In this document: piece by piece, positions 35,218-44,207 of the stretch
Layout: each line of letters begins with the position of its first letter
Numbering within the stretch: position 1 is the first letter of the stretch
DNA from: Thermodesulfobacteriota bacterium
GTDB taxonomy: Bacteria > Desulfobacterota > WTBG01 > CAIYCZ01 > CAIRTM01
Reading direction: 5' to 3'
DNA length: 64,000 nt
NCBI GenBank assembly: GCA_028278025.1
Contig: JANQFE010000049.1
Location: forward strand, 62,001 to 126,000
The notes under the pieces: generated by a model
Databases searched by the model: none
The model's input: only the letters and a program-made list of their open reading frames with translations
Told to the model about the DNA's origin: nothing
Made by a program: the position numbers and the translations under genes

Positions 35218-36486
35218 TTAATAACTTTTCTCCTTAAGCGCCTGGGTGCGGAACTGCTTGAGCGGTATCTCGATGCCGACCGCCTTAACCTCACGCTTGC
35301 TGCAGCTGCCATGACTGCGCAGGAAATCTACGATATGTTCCGAATTAAAAATCGGCGTTGTCTGACCGCCATAGGATGGAAACTCCGTGTAAAAAAGTTC
35401 ATACATTTTCCAGAGCCGGCCCTGGCGGTCGTACATGACCTTAAAGTTCATTTGCCAGCTTTCAGGATCCAAATACCAGAGTTGTTTGCTGTAAACATAA
35501 TTGGGGTCCTTGTTCTTTACTTCAACTACCCAGTGGTTAACTCTCTCGCGCTGTACCCCGTCCCAGAAGCCCTGTCCGGTGATACGCTGTAGTTTTGAAG
35601 AGTCCTGGTGCCGGGCCACCAACAAATCGGCCCGGCCTATATATTTATACGTATTATGAATAAGATGCGTATACCAGCCGTCCTGGTCGTCATAGATCAT
35701 ATCGGTACCGTCGATCTGGTCTGTGCGCTGGTTATTGGCGTAACGGCGGATCCGCCTGAACATAGCCGTGTAGACCCACAGATCTTCTTCACGATGAATA
35801 TCCTGGTACTTGATCTCCAGCATGGTTGTATCCACGAAGTCTGCCGGTGCTGCGTGGCGCTGAAAAAATGATCGGGCGATACCGCGCGGATTCTGTTTTT
35901 TGGTAAATCTTGGTATCGGGGGAACATCATAGCGATTAATCCAGTAGAGCTCCCAGCGGTACTGCTCGGCTTCCCGCTCAAACCTGGTCCTGCAGTCGAC
36001 AACACTGCCCCGCTGGATTTCATGATGGCTGTCGCCCCTGGTATTGCCGTCAAAGTTCCAGGCCATCTCCAGCCCGGTTGCAGGCTGGGGGAAATGAATT
36101 CCGGGAACATCCCCGTACCCTACCAGCATACCCTCTGCATCGATCTTGTTGGTCGGAGCATGCTTTAAGGTGGCCTCAATCATTCCTTTTGACAGGCTGT
36201 ACTGCTTATAAGGAACAACCTCACACCACAAGGCCTCGGCGCCGAATATTGTCGGGTTTGTCATGGCCTTGTAAACACCCTCATGCAGGAAGTCCTTAAC
36301 CTGATCAATATTCTCAATAGTTATTTTCTTGCCGGCCCAGGTCTTTTCCCACTCCCTGACCTTTTTCAGCTTTTCACCTTCATAGCTGGGGGTAGGAAAT
36401 GTTATATCCGCAGCAAAACCACTGCCCAGCAGCAACATACTGATTACAAAACAACCTACAGTAGTACGTACAGACCTTCTTTTCAT
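35218..36486 (-). CDS. DUF1329 family exported protein (LolB-like fold)
   Basis: 422 residues from the ATG at 36486, which has GAGGAGG upstream; a longer frame to 36534 is not needed. Signal peptide: RTTVGCFVISMLLLGSGFAA. The mature part fits DUF1329, an outer-membrane or periplasmic protein of about 420-450 residues: EKLKKVREWEKTWAGKKITIEN, later YGDVPGIHFPQP, TRGDSHHEIQ, YPR-type (RYDVPPIPRF), and LWYLDPESWQMNFKVMYDRQGRLWKMYELFY. Found beside DUF1302 and RND proteins, where it may transfer hydrophobic ligand across the periplasm. Confidence 0.9.
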   Translation of the reverse strand: MKRRSVRTTVGCFVISMLLLGSGFAADITFPTPSYEGEKLKKVREWEKTWAGKKITIENIDQVKDFLHEGVYKAMTNPTIFGAEALWCEVVPYKQYSLSKGMIEATLKHAPTNKIDAEGMLVGYGDVPGIHFPQPATGLEMAWNFDGNTRGDSHHEIQRGSVVDCRTRFEREAEQYRWELYWINRYDVPPIPRFTKKQNPRGIARSFFQRHAAPADFVDTTMLEIKYQDIHREEDLWVYTAMFRRIRRYANNQRTDQIDGTDMIYDDQDGWYTHLIHNTYKYIGRADLLVARHQDSSKLQRITGQGFWDGVQRERVNHWVVEVKNKDPNYVYSKQLWYLDPESWQMNFKVMYDRQGRLWKMYELFYTEFPSYGGQTTPIFNSEHIVDFLRSHGSCSKREVKAVGIEIPLKQFRTQALKEKSY

Positions 36487-36586
36487 GATTTCCTCCTCAC
36501 TAAAGGTTTTTATACCCGATATTGTTACCAACACATATATAATAAATGTATTGTTAATCCGTTACGTAATGGTCCTTCGCCGGGTA

Positions 36587-38212
36587 CTACCACTCATATC
36601 CGATACGCAAATAAATTGAATCTTTATTCTCGGCAAATGCTTCAGATGAATCCGTGGGATCTTTTGCATAAAACCACAAAAAACCCACCTCGTAGCGCAT
36701 GTGTTTTCCGGGAGTATAACGCAGAGCCCAGACCCCGTAGCCCCAATTGCGGGTATTATAGAGAAAGCGCACGGTGGGCCACAGCTCATTATGCCGCAGC
36801 CGGGTACGTACTGTTAAGGTAAAATTCGACTGGTGACGATCATAGTAGCCGAATGTTTTTCTAACACGGGTCACATTTCCCAACCGCCACTGTCCATACC
36901 ACCCGAAGGTACAGTCAAAAACCCCGCTGGCACCCCAGTGCTGCGAAAGCCAATTCCACAGCAGGGGCTTGTCAAAGGTAAAACCGATATTAATCTGGTC
37001 ACGTTCGGAAGTTCCGGTTATGGCCTTTTGACTGCCGGGATTGGGATCAACATGCAGTGGAAAAGCTTTATTGACCGGCAGACCGATTTCATAGGACATC
37101 TCTCCGCGGGTCACTGCGCCTATTAAGGGCACATAGGTTTGAAAACTGGCCCCGATTGCATCAAAGAATTTGTATCGCCAGAAGCTGTCATAGGGCAGGC
37201 CCGGCTGGGGCAGACCGAAAACCCTGGTTAGGGCATTCCTGTTCAAGTATCCGTTCAGCGTGCTTGTATCAAAATTATTTGTAGACGGCCGGCCGAGCGT
37301 CTTATTGCGCGCTACCGGGGTACTGTTCATGCCGTGGTAATAGCTCACTGTCCAGTCAACCAGGTAGTAGTCGCCGAAAAGCTTTAGCTCTGAATTGCCC
37401 CGAATCCGGAAGGCCCAGGATGAATTGCGTAGGGTAAATGCCGGTTTGGCACGATAAAACGATCGGTAGACTGCATCCGACTGACCTCCCGTACGGGGTC
37501 TGAGGCGCTCGGGACCTTGCGGCTGAGGGATTGTGCCCATGCTGGTGCCTTCAATCGGTGTCCGTACCTGTTCAAAATCACCGGGAATCCAGATCCACTC
37601 AAAGACCAACTGGCCCGGCAGATCAGAGTTGTAAAAGCCGCGGAACATCCATAGTCCCAGCTTGATTTCATCCCAGGGATCAATGCCCGGCGTGGTATAG
37701 CGCAGGTCAAGGGGATTGATGCGGTCAATAGTGCGGACCATTTCCACTTCGCTCCAGAACACGATCTGCTTGCCCAGGCGCAGGTTCCACTTGTCATGGT
37801 AAAAGTCGATGTACAGCTCATTTATCCAGTCATCCTCATCGAAAAACGGCCCCTGGTATTTTTTTCTGGCCCATGATGCTATGCTGCGCCGGTATTCATT
37901 GTCAAGGTCCGGTACAGATTCATGCCAGTAGTGGAAAAACCCGAAAAAATTCAACAGCGTATTGCCGCTCTCATAAGCCTTGTAGAGCATCTCGAGGGTT
38001 GCCTTGGAGCGCATAAGTCCCCAGTTGGTGTTGCGGTACTGTTTCTCTTCCCGTTTCAGGTCGGTCCGGTACATCATGAACTGATACAAACTGCCTTTTA
38101 AGCGCAGTTTATCATCAAACAACATGACTTTTGCGGAACAGGTCTCGGGCAAAATAGCGTACCCGGCCACAACAAGAAAAACAATGATGCGGATTATTGT
38201 GTTGGTTTTCAT
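36587..38212 (-). CDS. DUF1302 family outer-membrane beta-barrel protein
   Basis: 541 residues from the ATG at 38212 (GGGGGG upstream). Signal peptide (RIIVFLVVAGYAILPETCSA) then many alternating aromatic strands, ending in ENKDSIYLRIGYEW with a C-terminal aromatic, as in barrel proteins. LRLGKQIVFWSEVEMVRTID and LRYTTPGIDPWDEIKLGLWMFRGFY are the conserved family signature. Likely a porin-like uptake or export channel for hydrophobic molecules, paired with the DUF1329 and RND partners. Confidence 0.9.
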   Translation of the reverse strand: MKTNTIIRIIVFLVVAGYAILPETCSAKVMLFDDKLRLKGSLYQFMMYRTDLKREEKQYRNTNWGLMRSKATLEMLYKAYESGNTLLNFFGFFHYWHESVPDLDNEYRRSIASWARKKYQGPFFDEDDWINELYIDFYHDKWNLRLGKQIVFWSEVEMVRTIDRINPLDLRYTTPGIDPWDEIKLGLWMFRGFYNSDLPGQLVFEWIWIPGDFEQVRTPIEGTSMGTIPQPQGPERLRPRTGGQSDAVYRSFYRAKPAFTLRNSSWAFRIRGNSELKLFGDYYLVDWTVSYYHGMNSTPVARNKTLGRPSTNNFDTSTLNGYLNRNALTRVFGLPQPGLPYDSFWRYKFFDAIGASFQTYVPLIGAVTRGEMSYEIGLPVNKAFPLHVDPNPGSQKAITGTSERDQINIGFTFDKPLLWNWLSQHWGASGVFDCTFGWYGQWRLGNVTRVRKTFGYYDRHQSNFTLTVRTRLRHNELWPTVRFLYNTRNWGYGVWALRYTPGKHMRYEVGFLWFYAKDPTDSSEAFAENKDSIYLRIGYEW

Positions 38213-38268
38213 ACTTCCCCCCATGTATAAATGATTAACACCACACCTCATGGCTTTACCCCGGCTAT

Positions 38269-40599
38269 CTATTTAGCACGCATCACAAATGCAGGCTTTA
38301 ATATACAGATAAGTGTCGGGACAAGAAAAAGTGCCCCCAGCATATTAAGAAACAACAGAATGGCAAGCAAAGCGCCCATTTCAGCCTGAAATTTCAGGGC
38401 CGAGAAAATCCATATAAGCAGACCGATGGTAAGTGTTGTGGCAATCTGGATAATTGCTTTGCCGTTTGTCTTGAGTGTCTGGCAAATTGCTTGGTCCAGA
38501 TCTGCTCCGCCCCTGCGTTCCTCCAGCAGCCGGCTGACAAAGTATATGCCGTAATCAACTCCAAGCCCGATGCCGACCGAGGCTACCGGATAGGTGTTCA
38601 CCGTAAGACCGATATGATAAGCCCCCATCAGAGCAAAGGTAAGAATATTGGAAATGGCCAGGGGTACGGTAAGGATCAGACCCGCCAGGAGCGACCTGAA
38701 GTTGATCGCACAAAAAATGAAAATACTCCCCAGAGCAAAAATCAGGTTCCATATCTGGGCATCCGCTATGACCTCCCGCACGCCGGCCTGCACGCCGACT
38801 GCACCGCCGGCCAGTATATATTTACCTCCCGGGGGGCCGGGCGTTTTGCCGGTATAGTCCCGTATGTGCTGCATAACACTCTCAATTGTCTTGGGCATCT
38901 TGTCACGACAGTAAATCACAATGTTTGCATACCTGTCGCGCATATCGACATAGCGGTCCCACGTGCCGGGCTCGCCGGCATAGATCAACCTGCGAGTGAT
39001 AAAGCTGAGCACCCGGTCTTCTTTGGGGATATGGAACCACTGGGGGTCATCCTCATAGGATGACATCAGAAATCCCGGCAGGGTGCTGGCAATAGAATAG
39101 GCAAACATCACCCGATCATGCTCCATCATGTAGCGCTGGAATCGGTTCATTTCACGCAAGGTTGTACCCTTGGTAACAAATCCGCCCTCATCTCCTTCCA
39201 GAATGACATACAGCGGATTCAACAGTGGAATGCTGAAGGTAATCCGGAAGGCATCCTTGTTGTAGCGGTGAAAGGGCCACAGGATCGACGAGCCCGGGAA
39301 AAAATCCCCTACGCGTATTTGATTGGCATAGTTCCAGCCTATAATAACAACAACGGTCGTAACCGCGGCAACATACCATTTGCCGCGCCGGGGGATCCAG
39401 GTGCCGATCAGGCTGAGAAATCTGCTGCGCACATCACGGTTCTGTTGTGTCGAGGTTTTCTCCAGGTGCTTTTTGAGCCGCTCTGTTTCGGTAAGACAGG
39501 CAAGCATAAGCGGTGTAAAGATAACAGAGAGGATAACCGTGGCAAAGCACCAGAAACTGCATGCAATCGAGATATTTACCAGAATGGGGATGAAAGCTAT
39601 CGCAACCAGGGCAATCCCGAGGGCATCGGTTATAATACTGGTAATCCCGGCTGCAAACATGGACTGAATCGTGATGACGGCAGCCTGTTTGATATCCTGA
39701 ACCGTTTGATATTCCTCCAGATAGCGGCTGATGCACTGCATGGAATGGCGCGCGGTCATCAATGAAATCAGAAAGGGCAACACCAGGATGAGGGGATCAA
39801 GGCTAAAGCCCACCAGCGACATAAAGCCCAGACCCCAGACAGCACTCAGGGCGGCAGACAGTATCGGAATAAATACCGCACGTTTGCTGCGGTAGTACAG
39901 ATACAGCATACCGATAATACCGAGAACGGTAATGCCCAGGATCATTAAGACCTGGTTCGTATGATAATTGATGTAGCCCAGGTGCATCGGTTCGCCGGCA
40001 ATATTGATAATATGGTTTTCATCTTCGGTATGCTGCCGGATGCGGCTCAGCTCATTAAATACCACCTCATAGTCGATATCTACCTCAAAAAAGTCCACCA
40101 TAATAAGGGTCTTCTTGCTGTCATAGGAAACATACTGCCCGTAATAGCGCGGGTTGCTGTAAATGCTGTCACGCAGAACCTGCATTGCTGCCTCGTCGGC
40201 GGGCACATCCGGAAACATTAAGGCTGTTATTTTCATGGTCCCGGAACTGAATTTAAAGTCTTTCATCTTGGATGTGGCAATCGACCTGATCTTGTAAGGA
40301 TCGACTCCCGGTATTTTTTCCAGCTCACGGGTAATCCATTGTACTTTTTCCAATGTCTTTTTATTAAAGATATCACCCTCACGGACCTGGACCATAATAA
40401 GCACCTGATTGGCACCCCCGAAAATATCCCTGGTTTTGTTATGTACTTTGATAAAAGGATGGCGTTGAGGCAGCAGATCACCAAAATTTGTCCGGACGGG
40501 AAGTTTTGTAAATTCATAGAGAAAAAAAGCGCTTATTACAAAGATAAGGGTTAAAAATACCATACGTTTTGCCACCAGAACTTCAGCAAATTTTTTCAA
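38269..40599 (-). CDS. RND/MMPL family transporter (hydrophobe exporter-like)
   Basis: 776 residues, TTG start with AAGGAG. Two sterol-sensing-domain-like sets of transmembrane spans: the first begins near 14, with FGDLLPQRHPFIKVHN and the RND GGANQVLI segment; later FSLDPLILVLPFLISLMTARH in the first half, and VGIGLGVDYGIYFVSRLLEERRGG and LIWIFSALKFQAEMGALLAIL in the second. It belongs to the patched/MMPL/HpnN-type group that moves lipids, hopanoids or steroid-like molecules. First gene of the cluster containing DUF1302, DUF1329 and YCF48, which is a recurrent arrangement for hydrophobic compounds. Confidence 0.9.
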   Translation of the reverse strand: MKKFAEVLVAKRMVFLTLIFVISAFFLYEFTKLPVRTNFGDLLPQRHPFIKVHNKTRDIFGGANQVLIMVQVREGDIFNKKTLEKVQWITRELEKIPGVDPYKIRSIATSKMKDFKFSSGTMKITALMFPDVPADEAAMQVLRDSIYSNPRYYGQYVSYDSKKTLIMVDFFEVDIDYEVVFNELSRIRQHTEDENHIINIAGEPMHLGYINYHTNQVLMILGITVLGIIGMLYLYYRSKRAVFIPILSAALSAVWGLGFMSLVGFSLDPLILVLPFLISLMTARHSMQCISRYLEEYQTVQDIKQAAVITIQSMFAAGITSIITDALGIALVAIAFIPILVNISIACSFWCFATVILSVIFTPLMLACLTETERLKKHLEKTSTQQNRDVRSRFLSLIGTWIPRRGKWYVAAVTTVVVIIGWNYANQIRVGDFFPGSSILWPFHRYNKDAFRITFSIPLLNPLYVILEGDEGGFVTKGTTLREMNRFQRYMMEHDRVMFAYSIASTLPGFLMSSYEDDPQWFHIPKEDRVLSFITRRLIYAGEPGTWDRYVDMRDRYANIVIYCRDKMPKTIESVMQHIRDYTGKTPGPPGGKYILAGGAVGVQAGVREVIADAQIWNLIFALGSIFIFCAINFRSLLAGLILTVPLAISNILTFALMGAYHIGLTVNTYPVASVGIGLGVDYGIYFVSRLLEERRGGADLDQAICQTLKTNGKAIIQIATTLTIGLLIWIFSALKFQAEMGALLAILLFLNMLGALFLVPTLICILKPAFVMRAK

Positions 40600-40770
40600 T
40601 GGTATGCTCCTTTGTGGTGAAGTTTAGCTGTTTGGGAAAGCTTTTCTACCGGAAAGGTGTTTATTGAATGTCTCAGATACATTGTCGCTTAAGCTGAAAA
40701 GGGTTTTTGTCAGGGCCGGTGTATGTATTACGAATCTCAAATATTTCGAATTTCAAACATTTTATTAACT

Positions 40771-40799
40771 GAAATATTATAAAATTTATCCTTTGTCAA
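40771..40799 (-). promoter_or_regulatory. Candidate promoter of the RND/DUF1302/reductase cluster
   Basis: On the minus strand TTGACA (40799-40794) is followed after 17 bases by TATTTC (40776-40771), with AT-rich sequence between (TATAAT occurs in it). It is about 175 bases upstream of the first gene of the 23-kb minus-strand cluster. The -10 is weak. Confidence 0.35.
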
Positions 40800-40936
40800 G
40801 CTTTTTTTGCAGAATAACCGTGGAGAAAAAAAGATATTTTGCTGTATGCTACAAGACTGTATCGGGGTGCTCACATATAACGCTGCCTGGCCCGGCAGAA
40901 TAAAAAATATAAGCAAAATCAGCAGATTGAAAGCTC

Positions 40937-40978
40937 AAAAAACAATGCCGGAAAATATGCTTTTCCGGCATTGTTTTT
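40937..40978 (-). terminator. Strong terminator after the DGR/SCP2 operon
   Basis: AACAATGCCGGAAAA (40941-40955) pairs perfectly over 15 bp with its complement (40961-40975) around a 5-base loop, flanked by A-run on one side and T-run on the other. It would terminate transcription from either side, and lies 20 bases after the SCP2-domain gene stop. Confidence 0.9.
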
Positions 40979-40997
40979 ATTTGGTGTTTTTCAAAAA

Positions 40998-41336
40998 TTA
41001 CCCTATAGTCCTGTCAAACATTTCATGAAAATGAACAGCCAGCCCCTCGTCCCCCTGCAGCTTTATTTTGCCGTGCATAAACATACTGAAAGGGGTAGCC
41101 TTTTCAAGCACAAGCTCGATATAATCTTTTGAATCCATTTTTATACCGACATCCGGTGCGTCGGCCCTGCCGGTTTTTACCTCGATTGTACCGTTGTCAA
41201 TTGCAACAGACCACACGCCGGCACCTTCACCGGTCAATTCAATTTGAAATACCGCTTTAAGCTTGCCGGCCCTGTCCGGCAAAAAAGCTTCGGGCATCTT
41301 TTCAAATATTGTTTTCACATCATCGGCTACACTCAT
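40998..41336 (-). CDS. SCP2 sterol-binding domain protein
   Basis: 112 residues from the ATG at 41336 (GGAGG upstream; a GTG at 41342 lies too close to the site). Fits the SCP2 fold: IFEKMPEAFLPDRAGKLKAVFQIELTGE, VAIDNGTIEVKTG, DVGIKMDSKDYIELVLEK, MFMHGKIKLQGDEGLAVHFHEMF. Small stand-alone SCP2 proteins bind acyl chains or sterols. It is the last gene of the transcript with the DGR proteins but the function seems unrelated to them; it may instead belong with the lipid-handling theme of the region. Confidence 0.8.
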   Translation of the reverse strand: MSVADDVKTIFEKMPEAFLPDRAGKLKAVFQIELTGEGAGVWSVAIDNGTIEVKTGRADAPDVGIKMDSKDYIELVLEKATPFSMFMHGKIKLQGDEGLAVHFHEMFDRTIG

Positions 41337-41363
41337 TATCACCTACCTCCTGTTCTGTTTACC

Positions 41364-41756
41364 TCATGTGGCGGACCAACAGCATATGCCATTACTATAA
41401 TTTATGCAATAAGAAAAAACATGCTTGATCCGGCCGCCGACTTCCGCACCGATCTCATTCAGGCTGCGCGAGACGAACTCATATTTTCTGATGCTTAGAT
41501 ACTTCAAATCTTTTACCAGCCGTACAAGATACCTCAGTTTTTCTATTTTCAAGTTTGCCTCCTGCAAAACGGCTGTTTTGTTCCTGGTATATACCGCCTG
41601 AATGATCAGTTCCATAACATCGAGCAGTGTTGTCTCGATCCGGTCTCCCAATAGATACCGTTGGCCCTTGGGAAACTTTTCCAGCACGGGAACGATCCAC
41701 AAAAGCAGATCGTAAGTCCTGGTAAGTGCATTCACTTCTTTAAGCGTTTTATCCAT
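41364..41756 (-). CDS. avd: Avd-type DGR accessory protein (four-helix bundle)
   Basis: 130 residues. TRTYDLLLWIVPVLEKFPKGQR (read in pieces), then LLGDRIETTLLDVMELIIQA, then ANLKIEKLRYLVRLVKDLKYLS and YEFVSRSLNEIGAEVGGRIK are characteristic of the Avd accessory protein of diversity-generating retroelements: a homopentameric helical bundle that binds the reverse transcriptase and template RNA. The same four-helix fold occurs in 23S-rRNA intervening-sequence proteins, but the LLLWIVPxLEKFP and EIGxxxGGW/R pattern favours Avd. Its gene is only 23 bases after the variable protein. The last 18 residues (VFSYCINYSNGICCWSAT) are unusual and may derive from a changed reading frame. No RT gene follows. 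Confidence 0.85.
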   Translation of the reverse strand: MDKTLKEVNALTRTYDLLLWIVPVLEKFPKGQRYLLGDRIETTLLDVMELIIQAVYTRNKTAVLQEANLKIEKLRYLVRLVKDLKYLSIRKYEFVSRSLNEIGAEVGGRIKHVFSYCINYSNGICCWSAT

Positions 41757-41779
41757 TCAAAGGGTAACAGGGTAAAAAA

Positions 41780-43792
41780 TCAAAGGTTAAGAGTCCTGGC
41801 GCAACGAAACCCCATACTGATGCCCCTGCCGAGAGGGTCGATCCTGCCGCGGATCGCACAGCGGCAGCCGCTTGATCCGCCGCCCCAGGAGCCGCCCCGC
41901 AAGACTCTTCTGTCCTTGTCTTCATCATAAAAGCTGGATGTCCACTCCCAGACATTACCCGCCATGTCATAGCATCCGTACGGGCTCCTTCCGTTAGGAT
42001 AACGTGTAACCGGCGTGGTTCCTTCAATACCGCTTTCGCGACTGTTGCATTTCTCTTTGTCAAAGCCATTTTCCCAGGGATACTCGAACCCCTCCTTTCC
42101 GCGGGCGGCTTTTTCCCATTCCTCTTCCGTCGGCAGCCGTTTACCGGCCCATGCGGCATAGGCTTGCGCTTCATAATAGGAGACCCCCACTACCGGGTGG
42201 TCGGGCAGCCCGGATCTTTCAGCCCAGTGTCTCGGCCGGGTAACTCCTGCCGTCTTCCTCCATTGTAATCCGGCACTGCTCCAGAATGTATCTTTTTCGT
42301 ACCCCCCTTCATCAATAAATTTTTTATACTGACTATTGGTCACAGGGTAAACATCCATGTAAAAATCATATTCAATGGTTTTATTATCCTTGTTTTCGCC
42401 GTAAAGAAACTCCCCGGCCGGGATTTTAACCATATTATCCGATTTATACTGAAAATCTTTTTCGCTTCCCGCCTTGTCTCTTGCATCAACAGCGCTTTCG
42501 ACAATCCCGCTCAATGTTATCAACTGTTCAAGTGTCTCCCGGTCGACATCAAACGCTTTAATAATATTTACCAGGGTCTTATTTCTCAGATACCCGTAAA
42601 ATGAATTGGGGATATTCTTTTCCTGGAATACTTCATCTGAAAATTCCCACCGATCATTTTTGGCGGTAATTTCATTTAGGTCTTTGATTGCTTTTTGAAG
42701 TTCCGCCAGGATATTAGGGTTTTCTTTCAGTTCCTCTCTGAGGGAGGGATAACTGTAGTCGATAATATTCCAGAAAAAGATGTGCTTAAAGGCGACTTCG
42801 ATCTTTCTTTCTCTGAAAAGGTCTTCCTGAAGGCTCATGTTATTAATAAACCGCTTAAACTGGCGGGGATTGTTTTTCACAGCCGGCAGAATCAAAGGCA
42901 GGTGGGCAATCATGTCCTCCTTAAAATCAGGGGAGATATGCTCAATAAACGATTCAAAACCGGTATCAGAAATATGAGGCAGGTTAAAGGTAACCTGAAC
43001 GATTTTGTCCATAAAAGCAACGGCATCGGCACCGTACCTTCCTTGTAACGCTTGCTCTATGATATCGTTGGCCGCGCCGATGACAAAAATACAGCCTTGC
43101 CGGTCCATAAACAACTTAATGGTTTCAAGGACCTTTAATATCCTCGGCCGCGGGCAGCGGTCAAGGTCATCAATGAACACAACCAGGGCGGCCGTTTTAT
43201 CATCCGGTTTTTCAGAGTCCGTGACTTTTGCACGCCAGCTTAGATACGTCCAGAGCAGGTCATCAAAGTATTTTTGAAACGTTTCATAGAATCCGAGTTT
43301 GTCCTTGTATTCGAGCTCCGAAAAAATTTCCGTTATATCCGTTCCCGTTACTATCTTCGAAATATTGCCGACAACCTTTGAATAATCCAACCTTTTTGTC
43401 AGTTTTTCAATCAGGGCCTTGCATTCTTCAAAAAAGTTGTCCGCCGCCATGGTTTTAAATATTTCTTCAATCAGAGCGGCAAGAATTTCGTTTTCATTAT
43501 TAAATTTCCAGGCCTGAAACCAAACGGACTTGCACTTCCTGTAAATGTTTGCATCCGTATATTCATCGCTGCCCAGGGACGATTGTACGGTTTTCATTAA
43601 TGTGGTCTTCCCGGACCCCCAGGGTCCGTATATACCTATAACAAGCGGCGTTTCGTTCTCTTTATTGGCTATCAGACCTGCTATGGTACGGGTATATGCG
43701 TCAAACCCGAAAGAGACTGTCCTTAAATCGCTTTCAGGATTGTCACTGATGATTTTTACCGGTAGAGTTTTTTTCTTTTCTTTCACCATCAT
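41780..43792 (-). CDS. DGR variable protein: KAP P-loop NTPase fused to FGE-type C-type-lectin domain
   Basis: About 670 residues. The N-terminal part is a KAP-family P-loop NTPase: Walker A GPWGSGKTT near 57-65, Walker B FIDDLDRCPRPRI near 210-220 with the Asp pair, and a helical region to about 450. The C-terminal part (about 460-670) is a formylglycine-generating-enzyme-like C-type-lectin domain: VKIPAGEFLYG, YPVTNSQYKKF, HPVVGVSYYEAQAYAAWAGKRLPTEEEWEKAAR (read in pieces), YDMAGNVWEW, RVLRGGSW and GFRCAR. The last 35 residues are the hypervariable binding face of DGR proteins. TTG/ATG/ATG start cluster at 43795-43789; ATG 43792 chosen, GGGGG upstream. NTPase plus diversified lectin domain suggests a conflict or ligand-recognition role; the absence of RT and template in the window is odd. 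Confidence 0.88.
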   Translation of the reverse strand: MMVKEKKKTLPVKIISDNPESDLRTVSFGFDAYTRTIAGLIANKENETPLVIGIYGPWGSGKTTLMKTVQSSLGSDEYTDANIYRKCKSVWFQAWKFNNENEILAALIEEIFKTMAADNFFEECKALIEKLTKRLDYSKVVGNISKIVTGTDITEIFSELEYKDKLGFYETFQKYFDDLLWTYLSWRAKVTDSEKPDDKTAALVVFIDDLDRCPRPRILKVLETIKLFMDRQGCIFVIGAANDIIEQALQGRYGADAVAFMDKIVQVTFNLPHISDTGFESFIEHISPDFKEDMIAHLPLILPAVKNNPRQFKRFINNMSLQEDLFRERKIEVAFKHIFFWNIIDYSYPSLREELKENPNILAELQKAIKDLNEITAKNDRWEFSDEVFQEKNIPNSFYGYLRNKTLVNIIKAFDVDRETLEQLITLSGIVESAVDARDKAGSEKDFQYKSDNMVKIPAGEFLYGENKDNKTIEYDFYMDVYPVTNSQYKKFIDEGGYEKDTFWSSAGLQWRKTAGVTRPRHWAERSGLPDHPVVGVSYYEAQAYAAWAGKRLPTEEEWEKAARGKEGFEYPWENGFDKEKCNSRESGIEGTTPVTRYPNGRSPYGCYDMAGNVWEWTSSFYDEDKDRRVLRGGSWGGGSSGCRCAIRGRIDPLGRGISMGFRCARTLNL
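41801..41905 (-). repeat. DGR variable region (VR) at the 3' end of the variable gene
   Basis: Codons for RGGSW to GFRC. Thirteen codons between 41819 and 41884 are of the form NNC (GGC, GGC, AGC, GGC, TGC, ATC, GGC, ATC, GAC, CTC, GGC, GGC, ATC), at the positions where the template repeats of FGE-type DGRs usually have AAC. This is the signature of adenine mutagenesis of AAC codons, with C fixed. The flanks (GGGTTTCGTTGCGCCAGG) would be the initiation-of-mutagenic-homology side. No template repeat was found in the window. Confidence 0.8.
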
Positions 43793-43795
43793 CAA

Positions 43796-44207
43796 ACCCC
43801 CTTTAGTTTGAAGCCTTGCCGGTGACTGCCCAGAGATTACTCTTCAGGAGTTTTTAACCAATGCCGTCATTGTAGGATTATACATCCGTTCTATCCGACT
43901 ACGGGCTACAGCCAAACACAATCTTTCATATTACCAAACATACCTACAGTGTTTGGAGTCAAGACCGCCTTAGCCGTATTTCAATATTTGTTCTATGATT
44001 TTTTAAGCCTGGTTCGCAGCTTCTTGTCAACCGTGGTTTGACCCCTCATCCGTACAATTATGCTGCACATACTGTTGTAAATACGTAAATACTTACTTTA
44101 GCACGTGAATACTAATAAGGTTCCCCCATTACAGATCGCCTGTCAAGAAAAACCTTTTTCCCCAACCAGTAAATATCCCCCTAGATGTAAAATACTGAAT
44201 CCGGTGT
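43796..44207. other. Intergenic stretch, no gene seen
   Basis: No convincing reading frame and no template repeat of the DGR were found. A short hairpin GTCAACCGTGGTTTGAC occurs near 44026. The region has a lower GC content than the genes. It is bounded by the variable-protein start and the palindromic element D. Confidence 0.5.

Noticed and set aside
43796-44207. DGR template repeat or RT gene
   Set aside because: No sequence resembling the VR or an RT frame was found here or elsewhere in the window.
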